From Monarcha castaneiventris obscurior (Eukaryota; Chordata; Aves; Passeriformes; Monarchidae), in contig JAMPIT010000230.1 of the NCBI GenBank assembly GCA_026261815.1, positions 42,740,501 through 42,804,500 of the forward strand: a stretch of DNA of 64,000 nt, written 5' to 3'. Shown here one piece after another: positions 1 through 13,935 of the stretch. How positions within the stretch are numbered: position 1 is the stretch's first letter; the number at the start of each line of letters is the position of its first letter. The notes under the pieces were generated by a model. It was given only the letters and a program-made list of their open reading frames with translations, was not told where the DNA came from and did not search any database. The position numbers and the translations under genes were made by a program.

Positions 1-3000
1 TTTTTTTGGTAGCACAGCTCTGTTGGTTTTTTTGTACAATTAACCACCTAACAATCTTCCAAGACACAGATGCTGCATGAAATAGGCTTTCTTATATATT
101 TATTTAAGTACTTCTCATGTTCACTAGATTAAGAAAGGCTGAACTTGTATAAGCAGTTAGTAGCAAAGAGTTAGTAACACAGCAGAGCTGCCCCAGTTTG
201 TACAAGCTAAAAGGTTCTGCTATATTAGTCAAAAAATGCCAGCAGTGGGGAACTTCTACACCCTACTGAAGTTAGTAGACTTTGAGCTTACTTACTGCCT
301 TGCCTGATGAGGCCCACAACTTGTGTTCCTAATTTTCAGATATACAGAAGTTGTAGACCAACTGCTACTTTGTAATAATGAGAGAAAGCTCTGGCTGCAA
401 ATACAGAGGTGCCAGTAGTTTGCTGTGTTTAGAATTGCTTTGTGACTTTCCATCTACTTCTGATTATTCTGTATGACAGATTTGTAAACTGAAAATACGC
501 AGTAGGTCTACAACAGTGTTTTAAATATAAAAGGTTTTTGACAGCCTTTGCACTACTGTGGTTGATAAAGCAAAATGGGAATTACAGAAGCCAAACATTT
601 TGGTCAATATATCTAAGTTGCACTCTAATAATGGATTACATTAGCAGAGATGTGTTCAGAAGACCAATCGAAGATTGTCCATATTGACTTGTGAGGCCCC
701 CTGCTGTCCCCATGGAGAGAATCCAACCACTTAGAGAGGTGAGAAGGTTGGCACTGAGGCCAGGGAGACCAGCAGGTTGGGATATGCATGGGCCGACTCA
801 AATATTGTCAGTACTTAAGAAGCAATGTTTCTTCATTTGCACAGTGATGTGTTTACAAACAGTGGTTAGTTCCATTTTTATTGGAAGTGATATATTCTCC
901 TTTTCAACCTGCTCTTAGAAAAACAAAAACTTTTTTTTACAAGAATTAATTCCACCTTGTGTCAGTCCCTTCCACCCACATACCCTGCATATGCACACAG
1001 TAATTTAACATGACATTCAGAAAGAAAAAACAAACACCATTTACAATCAAGACATCAACCTATGTTTTAAAATTCATATTATACAAGTTGAGTGCCTGAA
1101 TTTGCATAGAAAATGTCTGGTTTGCATAATAGCTTGAAAACTATTTTCCTTCTCTAATATTTGGTTTTTAACTCCATTTAGTCATAGTGCTTTCTGGAAG
1201 CTGCCAAAGCATTAATACTTAATTCTGGTCAAAATATTTAGTTTGGTTATTTTCTATGCTCTAGGATTGCAGTCGGATCTTTTGCAGGCCTCTGGCATCC
1301 AAAAGGTTTTCCCCATTCTTGCTTTTTTTTAACTGATTATTTAGGCCTTTGTGGTGGAGGTAATAGTGGAGACTGGGAACTAAGTTTGAATCTGAGATTG
1401 TGCCACATACTTTCTTTAGTTCAGAAAGTTAACTTAGGGGTTTTTTTAGAGGACTTACTTTGTAAGGATTTTTTTTTGCAGACTGTCATAATAAAATTAA
1501 GTATGTCCTTTTGTTCAGTCAGCAAGGATTTTGTATGTGTGACACACTGTAGCCAAACTGTACTCTGCTAAGAAACATGTAATTAAAGATGTCAGGAAAT
1601 TGTAGGTTAGTGTTTGTAAGAAGTCCGGCACACTGAAGTAACTCTGACAAGCCCTATTGGTAGTTAGGATTTTCTTTCTCTCCACAGATAATGCTTAGCT
1701 ATGTAATTACCTTCTTTGGAGGAATAATTTATTTTCATTCCTTTCCCTTCAGTATTTTTCTTAACTTAGTGCTTCAGTGAACAATATTTTTTTAAACAAG
1801 ATAACAATACTGTAACTTCAGAAGGGAAATACTTGCATGTCTGTGAACAATCTCGTCCAAATACAATACTACTGGCTTTCCTTCACCAATACAGGTGGCA
1901 GAATGTGAATTAGGGGAGGTAGTGCCTGCATCCTGGTTTTCTTATTACAGAGAAGCATTACAAAACCAGAATGATTCAGACTCGAGGATTTTAGTTACTC
2001 AAAAGAATTGGATCTCTGAGAACTGTATTCCTTAGGAAAGAGTAGACTAAGAGACCGTACTGATTTATTTTGTATCATGAGAAGATAAGAAAGGATGAGC
2101 TATCAGGTTATTTACAAAAGCAAGACTAGTAGAGGGAAATATATTTCTTTCTCGGAAAGGAGATGGGGTGTAAGGAAACACATGTAGGTTTCATTTCATT
2201 TGGAAAAGAGCTGAAATATGTAACAATTTGTAAGGTGTAGCAATTCATAAAGTTACTTGCTATTAGTAGATAAAAGTAACAATGAGGTAATGATCCAGAT
2301 TTATGAAAGCTGAAGTTTAAGTTTGGAGTGGGGCTCAGATGTAAATACTCAGAATTTCAACAGCTTTTCTTAGGAGAAGTCATCTGCCAGAACCAGAAAC
2401 CGGTCACCAGTTTGTATTTGTAATGGATCAAATTTCATGAACTCCATTGTTTATTTATCATTGCAAATATTTCTGCAAATTGGATCTGAAGTTTCTGTAT
2501 AATGTCTTTTCTAATAGGCTTTTATCTGAAGAGATCAGAAAATAGTTATGAGTAACCAAAAGCCAAAGATATGAGTATGTTTGAATAGAAGCAATGGAAG
2601 AATATCCCTCTGTCCCACGAGCATAATTCATGTTAGAGAAGGGTATAAAAATCACTGCTCTGAGGTCTTGTCATGCCTCTTACAAATGTGCCACTGTAAC
2701 TGGGTTGGCAGAGTTGTGGTGCAAACCTCCCTCACACCGTTGTAGCATATGCTGAGAGAAAAACCTGTTTGTGTTGGCAAAGGTAGCAGCTGCCTCAAAT
2801 CTCTGAGTGACATAAGCCACCTGACAAATGCACTCTTATCTCGGTCTAGCTGTAACATAAAGCATAAGGATCCAAATAACTTGCTCCATTGAAAGACAAG
2901 CAAACAACCAAATCCCAAAAGTCCCACCCAAGAGAGACAAATGTTTTGAAACAGCAGCTAGTGGAAGTTAAAAACAAATCAGCATTTAGAAAGATACCGG

Positions 3001-4482
3001 CTTAAAAAAGACAAATGGTGCTGTATACCTAGCAGAATATTGATATGCTGCCATGACTTTGAGGGGACCTGTCTGCAGGGCTGGATGTAAAGGTTTTCTA
3101 TCCATCTGACATCTCCAAAACTTATTTTCAGATTACAACCAGAATTTCCTCCTCTCCTTAATATAACTTGCTTTTGAGGCTAATTTGAACTTGCTGTGCT
3201 GATTTTGTACTGCAGTGAATGAAGAACAGTCATGATTAAATCATCAGGCTGGGAGAACGATAACACACAGTCTGGTGTACAGCAGTATCTCAAATCACTG
3301 CATCTATTTTTGCAGTGACTGTTAGACTGAATATTACATGAAATTAAAACTTTGATTAAAAAAGAAACACAGTTTTTAGCTTCTACACAAGTCAACAAGT
3401 TTATATAAAGACTTTGGGGGAACAGTTGCTTCACAGTTATCTGTTAACAGCAGTGGAGAAATACGGGTTATTTTAATGCTAGGAGTTTTCATAAACCAAG
3501 GTGTGATTTCACAAGATTTCAGCTATCACAGCAGCTGAAAGGGAGTGGGCTGACTATTCTCTCTGGCTCTTCTCTTCCTTCCTGCCCGTGCCACGCAGTT
3601 CTGTATTTGCCTTGCATCAGCTTCTGTGCTCATGGACCAGAAGATGTGCCAGTTCCACTTGCTGACCTGACAAAGAACAGCTGCCACCCTAGGTAGTTTT
3701 CTGCCACTTTAGCAAGCTGAATTAGTTTAATGTGAAATTGGGTGACTACTAGAACCCATCTCTTTTTGTAATAGCAAAGTCATAATTTGTATCAAGCGAT
3801 TTAGTAAAGCTGTGCCCTTAGGGTGAGGTTTCACAAGACGCCGAAGCCCTTTTTGCAGCTTGCTGCTGTCAAAAGGAAGAATCCCCTAGGTACATGTTTC
3901 CTACTGCTTTCCCTGTGTTTGGTGCTGCCCCCTTTTTCAGCTGGCTCAGCTCACTCAACTGGCAGAAAATGAACCCAGCAAAAGTGTGAACAGCTTTATG
4001 TCAGTTTAGTGAGCTGAACTGGGAGGTATCAGACAAGTGCCAGAGCCAGCATGGCTGTGGACTGGCACTGGATCTACTCAGCAGGGAAAAGGAGAGGGGG
4101 GAAACCTCTCTCAGCAGCAGAGGGATGCGAGGTTGGCTCAGCTGGCTTGTGAAACCACGTTACTTCACAGAGTAACACAACCATTTTCTCTTTGTGAAGA
4201 TGCACTCTGGTATGGAATTCATTTTGGAGATGAAAAAAAATCCACTGTCATTCAGACATAGTAAGAAAAGATATGCCCTTTTCTCCCCACAATTAGATAG
4301 TCACAAATCAAAGGATGAAATAGAGTAAATAGAATTGGGGTTTGGAGGTATTGGGAGCCAGAGACTATCTACACTGTGTGCCGAGTAAAGGAATTTTTGT
4401 TTGTTAAATTTTTTATGCAGTCTAGCACTTCTGCAAGGAATGCTGAGTTTCCCTGTGTTTCTTCCTTGAAATAGGGAAAAGG
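1..4482 (+). other. ULK4: ULK4 intronic sequence, no gene seen
   Basis: AT-rich non-coding DNA upstream of the recognised terminal exons of the + strand gene. The short open frames are scattered over all frames, have no recognisable domains and show no paired splice sites. I recognise no repeat here. It could contain a small ULK4 exon that I missed; exons under about 100 nt are hard to see by eye in introns this large. Confidence 0.5.
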
Positions 4483-4504
4483 AAAAAAAAAAAAAAAAAA
4501 AAAA
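4483..4504 (+). repeat. Poly(A) tract, 22 A
   Basis: An uninterrupted run of 22 A on the + strand, preceded by a short G/A-rich stretch. It could be a simple microsatellite or the tail of a retroposed sequence. No recognisable retrocopy precedes it. Confidence 0.9.
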
Positions 4505-4739
4505 GGTGTTTCTGTAGCCATTAACACCCTAATTAACACCTTACTCTTCTTTTAAATGGGTTGGTAGGAGAGTTGATGGAGCTGTAGCAGCTGGAGGCAA
4601 AACTTTCTTGGTGAGTAAGCTTGAAGCATGGGGGGGGAGGGGGGTGCGGAATCATAAAGAAAGAGCTTCGTTAATGTCCTGAAAAGAAAAAGTATCAGAT
4701 GTTGAAAATAGGGCAATGAATAAAAATCAGTGTTAAAAT

Positions 4740-5510
4740 ACCAGCGGCTGGATCACTGCTGCTATCGCTTGGCGTGTGTTTGTTGGAGGCAGTACTGCTG
4801 CACTGCAGGCGGGAAGGAAGTTTGCCAGCAGAGCTCATTGGGGGAGTCTCCTCCTCAGCCCCACAGCAGAGCCGCCTTAACTCCGTATTCAACTGGAAAT
4901 AGTCGCTGGGGCAAGGCAACTTTTCGTGTCTGTGGGAAGGTTCTTGCCAACGTTGTTAATGATACGGTTTCACGATTGCTTTGAGCCCGCCTGTGTGTGG
5001 GCTGGCGTCAAAAAGGGAGGTCCCAGCCATGTGTTTCTGCCGCCTCTCTGGTGCCAGTGTGAGCGTGAGTGGTAAACTGTAAAACTAACCTAGGGAAAAA
5101 AGCATGGGAGGGGTTGGCCAGATCGCATCCCTGATTTCTCACCATCTGATTGCACAAATGCCAGCGCTGGCACTAGGGAGGCTGGGAGGAGAGAGGGGCC
5201 CTTCAGCTGCAGCTCCGGCTCGGGCTGTTTTACAGCGATGGAGAACGCACAGTCTGGGGCTGGGGGTGGGGATTTTTTTTTATTATTATTATTTTAAATG
5301 ACTCATATCATTGTGGCACATTTCAGGATAGAGATCCTGTCCGGGAGGCATTCGGTGCTGAGGAGGCTGGCCCGGCTCTTGCTCCATGTAGGTCAGTGGG
5401 GAGTGCGGTCTCTTGTTCCCAGCATATCACTACAGCTACTGCCAGCAAGAACGCAGGGTTTCTTAATTAATTCTGCTCCCCGTAATACAGCACACGCCTA
5501 AGCCTCTGAT
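4740..5510. promoter_or_regulatory. CpG-enriched intronic patch, candidate regulatory DNA
   Basis: I count about 28 CpG dinucleotides in roughly 770 bp, whereas the neighbouring intron has only a few per kilobase. The segment is also richer in G+C. The small open frames inside it overlap on both strands and do not look coding. A CpG-retaining patch inside a long intron can be an alternative promoter, an enhancer kept unmethylated in the germ line, or an old GC-rich insertion; the sequence alone does not decide. Confidence 0.35.
5272..5294. repeat. Poly(T) followed by (ATT)n simple repeat
   Basis: A run of T followed by four to five ATT units, at the downstream part of the CpG-enriched patch. 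Low-complexity DNA with no further function visible. Confidence 0.8.
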
Positions 5511-7340
5511 GGAGTAGAACCATAGTTTCCAGTTTAACAATGTATCAAGGCGTGTCATTAATATACAGTTACATATGCTAAGTCCTGTCTTATGTAAGCA
5601 ATAACACACAACAAGGTGTGTTTTAGTCAGCCGGCGTGCATACATCTTCGATGTACTGGGGCAGCAGTGTTGCTGAGGGCTATAACACACCCAGGGTGTG
5701 GGTGTATTAGCTGACTAATCCACATTTTGTAGTGTTACTGTGCTTATTAAATACGTTGAAGGGAAAATTTAAAAAGTAAATTAAAATCTGAATTACGAAG
5801 AATCAACCCACTGCGTTACTGGAAGTGAGCAAACACATCTCAAAGAAGTAACCAAAACTGCCGGCCTACTTCTACCTTTGAAACTTCCCTTTTTGTGTGT
5901 CTTCCTCATAGGTAGCAGCCGGGGCTTGTGATTTGGCTGTGGAAACAGCTGATGTTTACTGAGCCATTACTCCCTAGATGCTGCCGTTGCTCTTGGCGAA
6001 GTTGTCCTGGTCTGAGTCTCAACTCTAAAATTGCAACCTATATATAAGGGGAAGAGGTTCATGGAAACTCATTATCCGTATATTTTATCTGATATCCATT
6101 TTCTGAGTTTTTTTCCATGTATCTTAGGAAAGAAACATTTTTGCCTTCATATTTGAACCTTGAAATTTCAGAATGATCAGTTAATTTTAAATTGTATTAG
6201 TAGTTACTTGCATCTTGTTTATGTGCAGGTGATTTTGCTAGGAGCTAGATTAGGTCTTAATGGTGAGCCATTTTCAGCTCATTGGAGAAGTATAAACTGT
6301 GAGTGACACAAATGCATGGAAAGTGACATGATTCTGCTCTTAGCTTCTTGGGAGTCTGCACTTTTATCACAGATGTTTCTGCACTGTATTTTTTAGTATG
6401 CCTATACCCAGCATTCAATTTCCTGCAACATTTCCTTCTCTGAGCAAGAATGAACCTGTTACTGTCTATTTTTTAAAGTACTGGCTTTGTTGGATTTTCA
6501 GTCCTTTTGAAGTTAAAGGATTTTAGTACTTAAGCTAATGTTGATGATCTTATACCTGCTTTCCTTCAACTCTGAAACCGAGGGGTTTTTTTGCCTCAGA
6601 GAACACATTTTGTATGTTCACTTTTGACGTGATGCTAAAATGATTGCTATCTGTTAGCCACCCAGTTCTCCAGGTATCAAGGATGTCTGGTCATATTAAT
6701 TCCACTATTAATACTGTCTTAGAAATTAAATAACCTAAACAATAACCTTCCATTCCCCCAAAATCACCCCCCAAAAAAGTTCTTCCAAGACCTTAATTTA
6801 CCTATTTATTAAAACAAATTGCTGATGAAATGAGAAACTTTAAAACATGTTATTACATAGTCTTTGTCCCTCTTTTGACTGGAGAAAACTGAGAATCATT
6901 CTGCTGATGTCAAAGCTGGTGTAAAGGACAGTCAGGAATATCCTTTCCAGTAAAAGTGCCCAGGTGCAATCAAGTATTGTTGTATCTTGTGTGGTAACGA
7001 TATGCATGTGCACAAAAACAAAGGAAGTTTCATCACTGTGCGAAGCACAATGTTTCATTGCCCTTAGTGTACCTGTGCAGTTGGCAATTCAAGTATGTTC
7101 TTAGCCTAATTACTGTGCTATTTTGATACAGTTAAGCGAATTTTGCTTCTCCTCTCCATAACTTGTTGGTTCAGTTTGACTTTTTTCCCTCCATAGCTTG
7201 TGCCTTGTCTAAGTTCTATAGAACCTGCCAGACCTATGCTTGGTCTTGCATGCTTTGGCCTAGTTTTGAGTTCTTGTAAGCCTGACCTTTGACCACCGTT
7301 CAGAGTACAAATAAGTGATGTAAGTGACTGTTGTATCTCT
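5511..7340 (+). other. ULK4: ULK4 intronic sequence
   Basis: Non-coding DNA between the CpG-enriched patch and a CR1 fragment. The only structure noted is a group of T-box-like half-sites (AGGTGTG or AGGGTGTG type) near 5,613-5,620 and 5,693-5,705. No gene or exon is recognised. Confidence 0.5.
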
Positions 7341-7455
7341 GAATCATAGAACCATTTAGGTTGGAAAAGACCATTGAGATAATCAAGTCTAACCATTAAC
7401 CTAAGACCACCAAGTCCACCACTAAACCATGACCCTAAGCATCACATCTGCCCAG
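7341..7455 (-). mobile_element. CR1 LINE 3'-end fragment
   Basis: The + strand reads GAATCATAGAACCATTTAGG, then a TTGGAAAAGACC motif, then a segment about a confirmed list of 'accaagtccaccactaaacc' type. This is the reverse complement of the well-known 3' terminal region of avian CR1 LINEs, so the element points to the - strand. Only about 115 bp remain, which is typical of 5'-truncated CR1 copies. It carries no coding capacity and has several mismatches, so it is not recent. It supports an avian origin for the window. Confidence 0.9.
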
Positions 7456-10400
7456 TTTCTGCTTTTAGTAATGTAGTATTTAGGTGGTTTGATTGCACAA
7501 TAATTCTTTTCTTTCCCAGTTACCATTAGTGCAAGAATAGGTAAGCTGTTTTCTTACTGTGAATGTGATGCTTTAGAAAACATCACATTTACTACTTATA
7601 CCAGCAGGTTGTCATATGTGTAGGAATTTGGTGTCTTAGAAGTCTTCCTGGAAACCACTGCTAAAGAAAATTATATCTTTCAGAATGTTGTCTTTTATGA
7701 TCTGCCGTCCTTAGTTAAGAGTCCTTAGCAGGACAAAAAATAAAAACTTAACATCCAGTGAATGAATAATTTCCCCAAGCAATTTGATAGCAGTGTTAGA
7801 AGCAATCCATTGTGGTAAAGTCACAAAAACTGTATTCCAGTGGCAGAAGGTGGAAAGTTATCTTAATTATTTATCTTCAGTCATGGCAAAATTATTGTAA
7901 GCAGATATAAAAGAGGAGTAGTTAGCATCTACTGCTGCAGCTTTAGAACTGGAAAATAAATTACAGCCTTTGTTAATTGGAGCTCATTTGAACATGGTGC
8001 AGAATGCCATTATCTGCATGGTATGGCACTGTGGTTCAAAATCAAAATTTACTTGAAAGGGATTATTAAATTTTCCCTTAAGAATTGTAGTTCAGCTCCT
8101 TCATTTATCTTGATAAACTGGAAAGTTGTTGTTTAGGAGAATGAATGAATGAATGACTAAAAAAAAATTGCTTGCTATCATTAGGGTAATTTACATAGTA
8201 TAGAACAAGCCACTGACATGGGTCTATTTTTCCTGCCCAGTGTAGCTGTGAATCCTCAACCAAAGTTATTACATGTCTTAATCAGTTCTCTTGTATGTGA
8301 TAGTACTATTAATGGATATGATTTCAGAGAAAAAAATAATTTGTGTTGACTTGATGAGATCCCTGTGGATTTAATTTTATTTCTAAAAATAAGTAAATCT
8401 GCTGCAGAAAGTTTCTGTATTAATGCCATCTTATTCTACAACCTTAAAACTTATCTAATATCCCAGTAACTGTAGTAACTTTTTTGTTTAAAATTACTTA
8501 GATGAGCCAGCTATTAACAACATGCGTAACTTGATCCAAAGGAAAACAATTTCATTTGAGAGATTTGTGAAGACCAAGCCTCATATGTCTGAGTTTTGTT
8601 TGGATAAATAGGTGAGGGATAGCTGCTCATGGTGAGCATCAGTGACAAGCTCTTCTGCTCCTTAGTCCTAGCTAAGGTGAGGCTACACCAGAGAAATACA
8701 TCTCAGTAGCACGGTATTGGCAAATCAAATCAGCACAGCCTCATCATGGAAAGTTGAAATGAGGAGGTGTGAGTGGGTTTGAGACTGTATCTGTAGAATA
8801 TTTTTGCATTAGAGATGTTGGATCACACATAGTTGGTGATTTATTGTGGGGAAACTTAGAATCTGTATTTTACTGTGTTCTGTTTGTATTACCACAAGTA
8901 TTCCATAACTGGCTCAATATTGCTTGAGAGTATGAAGTAGTGTACCTGGGCAATACTCCCATCACTTGCTCATTATATTGATTTTTATTTATCTAAAGTT
9001 CCTACAAGGGAAATAAAGTTAGAAGTCCAGGAGAACCATTGTTCAGCTGGAATAGAAAAAGGGGAACGTTTCTGGGTGTGTCCACTGGGTCTGCTCAGTG
9101 GAGCTGAGTAGGCTGAATGGTAGTGGGCAGGAGGTGGTTTACAGCCTTTTTGTACTGCTACTGAAACTGTGGTAGCAACAGACATATTTAAACATCTGTC
9201 ATCAGCGTTTTTCTAGTTTGATTTCTAAAATAATAGGGAGACAGGGAAGACAAACAGCTATGCTGGGAAGTCTTTACAGCAGCACAGTGCTTAGAAGAAA
9301 TACTGTGGTGATGCTAGTGAGACAGAGCATGCTTAAAAGCATGTTAGCCAGAAGACAGTAAAATACTAATTTTTTCTTTTGTCTTGTGGCATAGACAGGG
9401 ATTAATGTGGCATGTGTGGTTGCTTATTATTGGGGTTTTCTGACTTTTTCTGTTGTTTAACAGTTGCCTGTAACTTTAGGGTGTTTCATCTGTGACTTTT
9501 CATAACAGGTGTTGTCCTCCGGTTGAAATTTTCATAAGCTATTCTTGATAAAATTTTCAGTTTTCTGGAAGATTACGAAGAGGTATTATGTTGTTATTAT
9601 TAGCTAGTTGTAGTTTTAAAAATTCTAGTGGCTTTTGTTTACCTCTGCTTTTCTGAGAGCTTACTGCCTGTGGCAAGAATTTGACTTCTGTTTTGACACT
9701 GTGAGTTTACCAACCCTTGAAATCTTTCCCTATTTAAAATGTTTTTAAAAGCTTAAAACCCTTAAAAAAAAACAAGTGGCACCTTCTTATGTGCTCATTA
9801 AAGATTTCTTCCATATTAGAAACAAGTATCTGGAAATTCTGTTGTCCCTGAGTATGCTAAAGTTTCTTGCAGTAAGCAGCTGGTTTTACAGTCCCCCAAC
9901 ATCTGCTACTTCCATTTAAACTCTGCATGCATCATCCCAATCTGAATCTGAGCCTGCACTTTATCTTCCCCACTCCTCAATGGAGAAGATTGTAAGTATG
10001 CCATACCTAAAAATAAGTATGTTCCTGTATAGGGCAAGGGAGTGAAGCAACAGCCTGCACTTCATGATTCTTGCTTTGGGCTTAAGTGAAACAGAGCTAC
10101 AGAACTGACAGTAGAACTTCAAATTTCTCAGTATATTCTGGGTCACAAGAGCCAATGGTCTGAAAAATGTAAATTTAATGCCTGAGCTAATGTTTTCATG
10201 CCTGTGGATTTATTGTGATCTAATGTTTGAATTCCCACTGGTTGGTCTTCTTCATGGTCTCATGGAATCAAAGCAACAACTGGAGCAAAATGTGTGTTTT
10301 AGCCAGCTCTTTAAATACGCACTTCCTTTCTTGCATGTGTATTTTCTGTGCTCAGTTTAAAAGTCTGTAGCTGAAAACTTTGCTTAGTGTTTTTATCAGT

Positions 10401-13380
10401 CTTAAAAACTGATTTCTTACTGAAAGGCTACAGAAAATGGTATCTGACTGATCTTTCAGTTATTCTGGATGGGGTGCTGTAGTTGTATGCATTACTCTTA
10501 AGCATAGCTCATATTTGTTTAGCGTCCGAGTTTGACAGATGTTCAGGAGCTGAGGGATGCAACCTTGGGCAGTTGAAGAAATTTTGGTGAAAGTGAGGGC
10601 AGCTGAACAGTATGGCAGGGTTGAACCAGTTTTCTCACTTGAGGAGAAGTAGAACATTTCAAGTTTACGTCTTGAGAGTCTTAATTATTCATAAGGCCTT
10701 CTTAATGTCCATGTTAACAGTGCTTTGTTTGGGGTATTTTTGGGGGGAGAAGGGTTGGATTTGGTTTGGGTTTTTTTTTTTTCCAGATCTATAACTCATG
10801 AAAGTAATTTTCAGCCATTTCAGACACACCACTATAAAACCCACTAATGAATTTGGCGTGTGATTTACATTTATGCATAGCTTTCCTTTCTAGGAAAAAC
10901 ACTTTTTGATTTGAACACATACTAGGTGCCTCAGGTAGTCCCTCTATGATTTTGCAATTCTGAAACACTGGTTAAATATGAGCCTAATTTTTAATTAGGT
11001 TTCCCCAGTGCTGAACTTGCTGTAGCCTAGTCTGTTCTCCATTACTTTGCTGGTCAGAAGTTGTTGACCTTTAGATTATGCTGCAAAATCCATCTGTTGC
11101 TGCAGGCTTCTGTAAAGAGAGATGTAAAGAAATATTATCTCCTGTCAGTCAGCCATGTAAACAAACTTGAATACAGGCAGCGGCTCAGTTTCCAGGATCT
11201 GAGTTCATTCAAAATAAGGAGGGAGAGGAGAAGCTGTGAACCAGTGCTCCCTATTCACTGGAGAATCCTTTCTCATCTGTTGTGCCCTACTAAAATGCCA
11301 TTGTCCTATTTTCAAATTCCCCTGCTCTCCATGGGAGAAGCTGCTCCGTGGATAACCCTAACCACTAATTAAATCCTCTCCTATGATCTAGGAAGACAAA
11401 GGCCATAACCTCCATTTGCTTATCTCTCTGTGCCCTCCCCAGTTGCCAGCTTCCAGCTTGTTCTTATGGCAGTGTCACCCAGGAGACTTCCTTGTTAGCA
11501 ATCTGGTATTTGCACTTTTTGTTATGTACCCATCAGCTCTCTATTTCCATACCCTAACCACTCTTTGACATTTCCCCTAATTTAGCACTTTCTGTACCAC
11601 AGCCTTTAAGACTGTCTAGAGAACTTACCTTCATTTATCCCCCCAATGTTGGTTGGTGGCGTACTCAACAGTTTTTTGTTTTACTGATAAACTACAAGTT
11701 AGTGGCCCTAATGTGTTTTAAATATGGTCATTCCAGTAACTTTTACTCATATAAATGCCACTGATGTGTCTGAAGTTTCTAAGTCAAATTTAAAGTGAGA
11801 CTGACAAATAGTTCTACTAATTACAACGCAATGATGTTCTTGCTCCTTCACTTGCATTACGTTAATTGTCAATCCCTTTTAATTATGCAAATTTTCCTCC
11901 ATTAATATGGTAAGCACACTGTACTCAAGACTATTTTGGTTATGTTGTCAGATGTGTTTGCAACATTTTCTAATTTTAAGTTCCTATATTTTATTAGTCT
12001 CTCAACTCTAAACCTGTGATTTCTGTTTCTCATTGAAAAGCTATCGTATCCGATCTTTACTGCGCTGGCATGTCCTATGGCAATAATATTCTTTTATCTG
12101 TTGTTTTTATTAGAGGTTTTTATTTCATTTAGAAAATGAAGTAAGGTTCTGCTTTTCTTGGCTCTGAGCATCTATTCAGAAGACTCTCACACAGAAGACC
12201 CAGTACAAAATTATCCTCTGCTCATGGTTTTGTGTATCTTAGTCCTTTCCACTGCCTTATCCTTTAAAAAAGTGCTTCCCGGTGGTGCTCACATTAAACA
12301 AAAGCAAATACACCCATAATTTGTTCTCAGGGTCAAAAGCTAGGTATGGTGTTACGATATATTTGTGTGCTTGTCATATATATGCTACAAATACATGGGA
12401 ATGTGCTCTTCAAAAACTTTTCTCATTTCTGTTTCCCTGAGCAAATTGAGAAATGGCACCATACAAGAAATGTCACTCTGAGTGTCAGTTTTGAGGAGAG
12501 TCGCTCTGGTGTATGAAATTTTTGGATGGAAATGTGATAAAGGATGGACACAATTAGAAGGTGTCTCATCTCCCGGAGCTTTATCCATGAAATGTTTCAA
12601 GGGAAATCATAAATAATTTCAAGCTGATGAGATAGCATTCCTGTCCATCAGAGGACTTCCTATTGTCTGTGATCTTCTATCTGTCTTAGAATGTTTATGT
12701 CCATAAATATTGAGGTGCTGAAAAAAGCTCGTTGGAAATGCAGTGGTAATTTATATTATTGTTAGTGTTGTTTCACCAAGTTGATTAGTATGTGGTATTT
12801 AGCAAAGTCAGTCATCCAGGTTATACTGGGAGGTGTGTACTTCTCAAAAACTTGTCTCATGAGAGACAAAGATGCCACTCTTCATGTTTAGGGATAGTTC
12901 TCATTAAGAGCTCAAATGTTCATCAAATGAACATATATCATCTGCATTGGAGATAACAATTCATCACTGTTTACAAAGATTTTGAGAAATTACTGTAACT
13001 TTGCATAAGAAATCACTTTTTGACATATGAAGTGTTCTTCTGAAGACAAGAAGAGAGAAAATCTTGGACTTACACCACAAAGATCACTTTTCAGGCTTCC
13101 AATTTTTGCCTGTCACACAATTTGGTCGTCTCAATCTGTTTTTTTGATATATAGAATTTTCTTAAACAGGTGTTACAAAAAGGAGGTTTTGGAACAATTT
13201 GACCAAGTGGGTAGTACCAGTCAGCTGGTCACAATGTAATTGTCCAAGAAATTGTTGAACCTGTAGTTCTGATATGCAGCCTATCAGGTAAACCATCATC
13301 TATACTAACATTTTTTAAAGGGCTCCAGGGATCATTCTGGCAATTAACTCCAACTTCTGTTAGGCTGAACTATTAGACAT
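7456..13380 (+). other. ULK4: ULK4 intronic sequence
   Basis: About 6 kb of AT-rich non-coding DNA between two CR1 fragments. It contains a short (GAAT)n run at about 8,139-8,156 and several mononucleotide runs. No exon, RNA gene or intact repeat is recognised. Open frames reach about 100 codons only by chance and have no domain signature. Confidence 0.5.
8139..8156. repeat. (GAAT)n short tandem repeat
   Basis: About four consecutive GAAT units. A short microsatellite with no other feature attached. Confidence 0.75.
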
Positions 13381-13389
13381 GATAATAGG

Positions 13390-13935
13390 GAAAAGATGGG
13401 TAAACAGGAAGATAAATACAGCAGATTACATAAGAGTCAATATAATGTCTGTGGAGGGAAGTTGTATTTATCCAGTTCCTCCAAGTGGGTCAATAGTATG
13501 TGAACAATTGTAACCTGTTAGATATAGTGGACTAGGAGTTTGAAAAGGCATTTTTTAAGGCTTCTCAGTAGAACTTTCAAAAGCAGCCATGAGAAGCCAT
13601 GAGACTGAGAAGTTCTTCTCACAGATTAATGGCAGCTTAAATGATAGAAAATAATAAATCAATAGTATTGCACCATAAATGTAGGTTATTGTCATAAACC
13701 CACCAGGATCTTTGCTCTGCAATGCATTCATAAATTACCTGGAAAAAGAGATAAAGAGTGCTAGGACAAAGATTTTTTGATGATACAGAATTATTCAAAA
13801 CTAAGCCTGATGGTGAAGAGTTGCAGACAAATCAAAATATTGATTGAATGGGTGACAGAATTGCAGATAACATTCAGTAATGATAAACACTGAATAATGT
13901 ATATAGGGAAAAAATCCTCCTAACTCCTATACAGG
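13390..13935 (+). mobile_element. Decayed CR1-type LINE, reverse-transcriptase region
   Basis: This stretch follows the order of the reverse-transcriptase part of CR1 ORF2. GATATAGTGGACTAGGAGTT followed by AAAAGGCATTT corresponds to the DIVYLDFQKAF motif. Then come TTCATAAATTACCTGG (the F-I-N-D/Y-L-E block) and TTTGATGATACAGAATTATT (the A-DDT-L catalytic block). Further on, the AAGAGTTGCAGAC and GGGTGACAGAA segments follow the usual downstream spacing. All frames are interrupted by stops and small indels, so this is an old dead copy on the + strand. It lies in a ULK4 intron and seems to end near the phrase corresponding to GGAAAAAATCC. Identification is from memory of the CR1 family. Confidence 0.85.
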
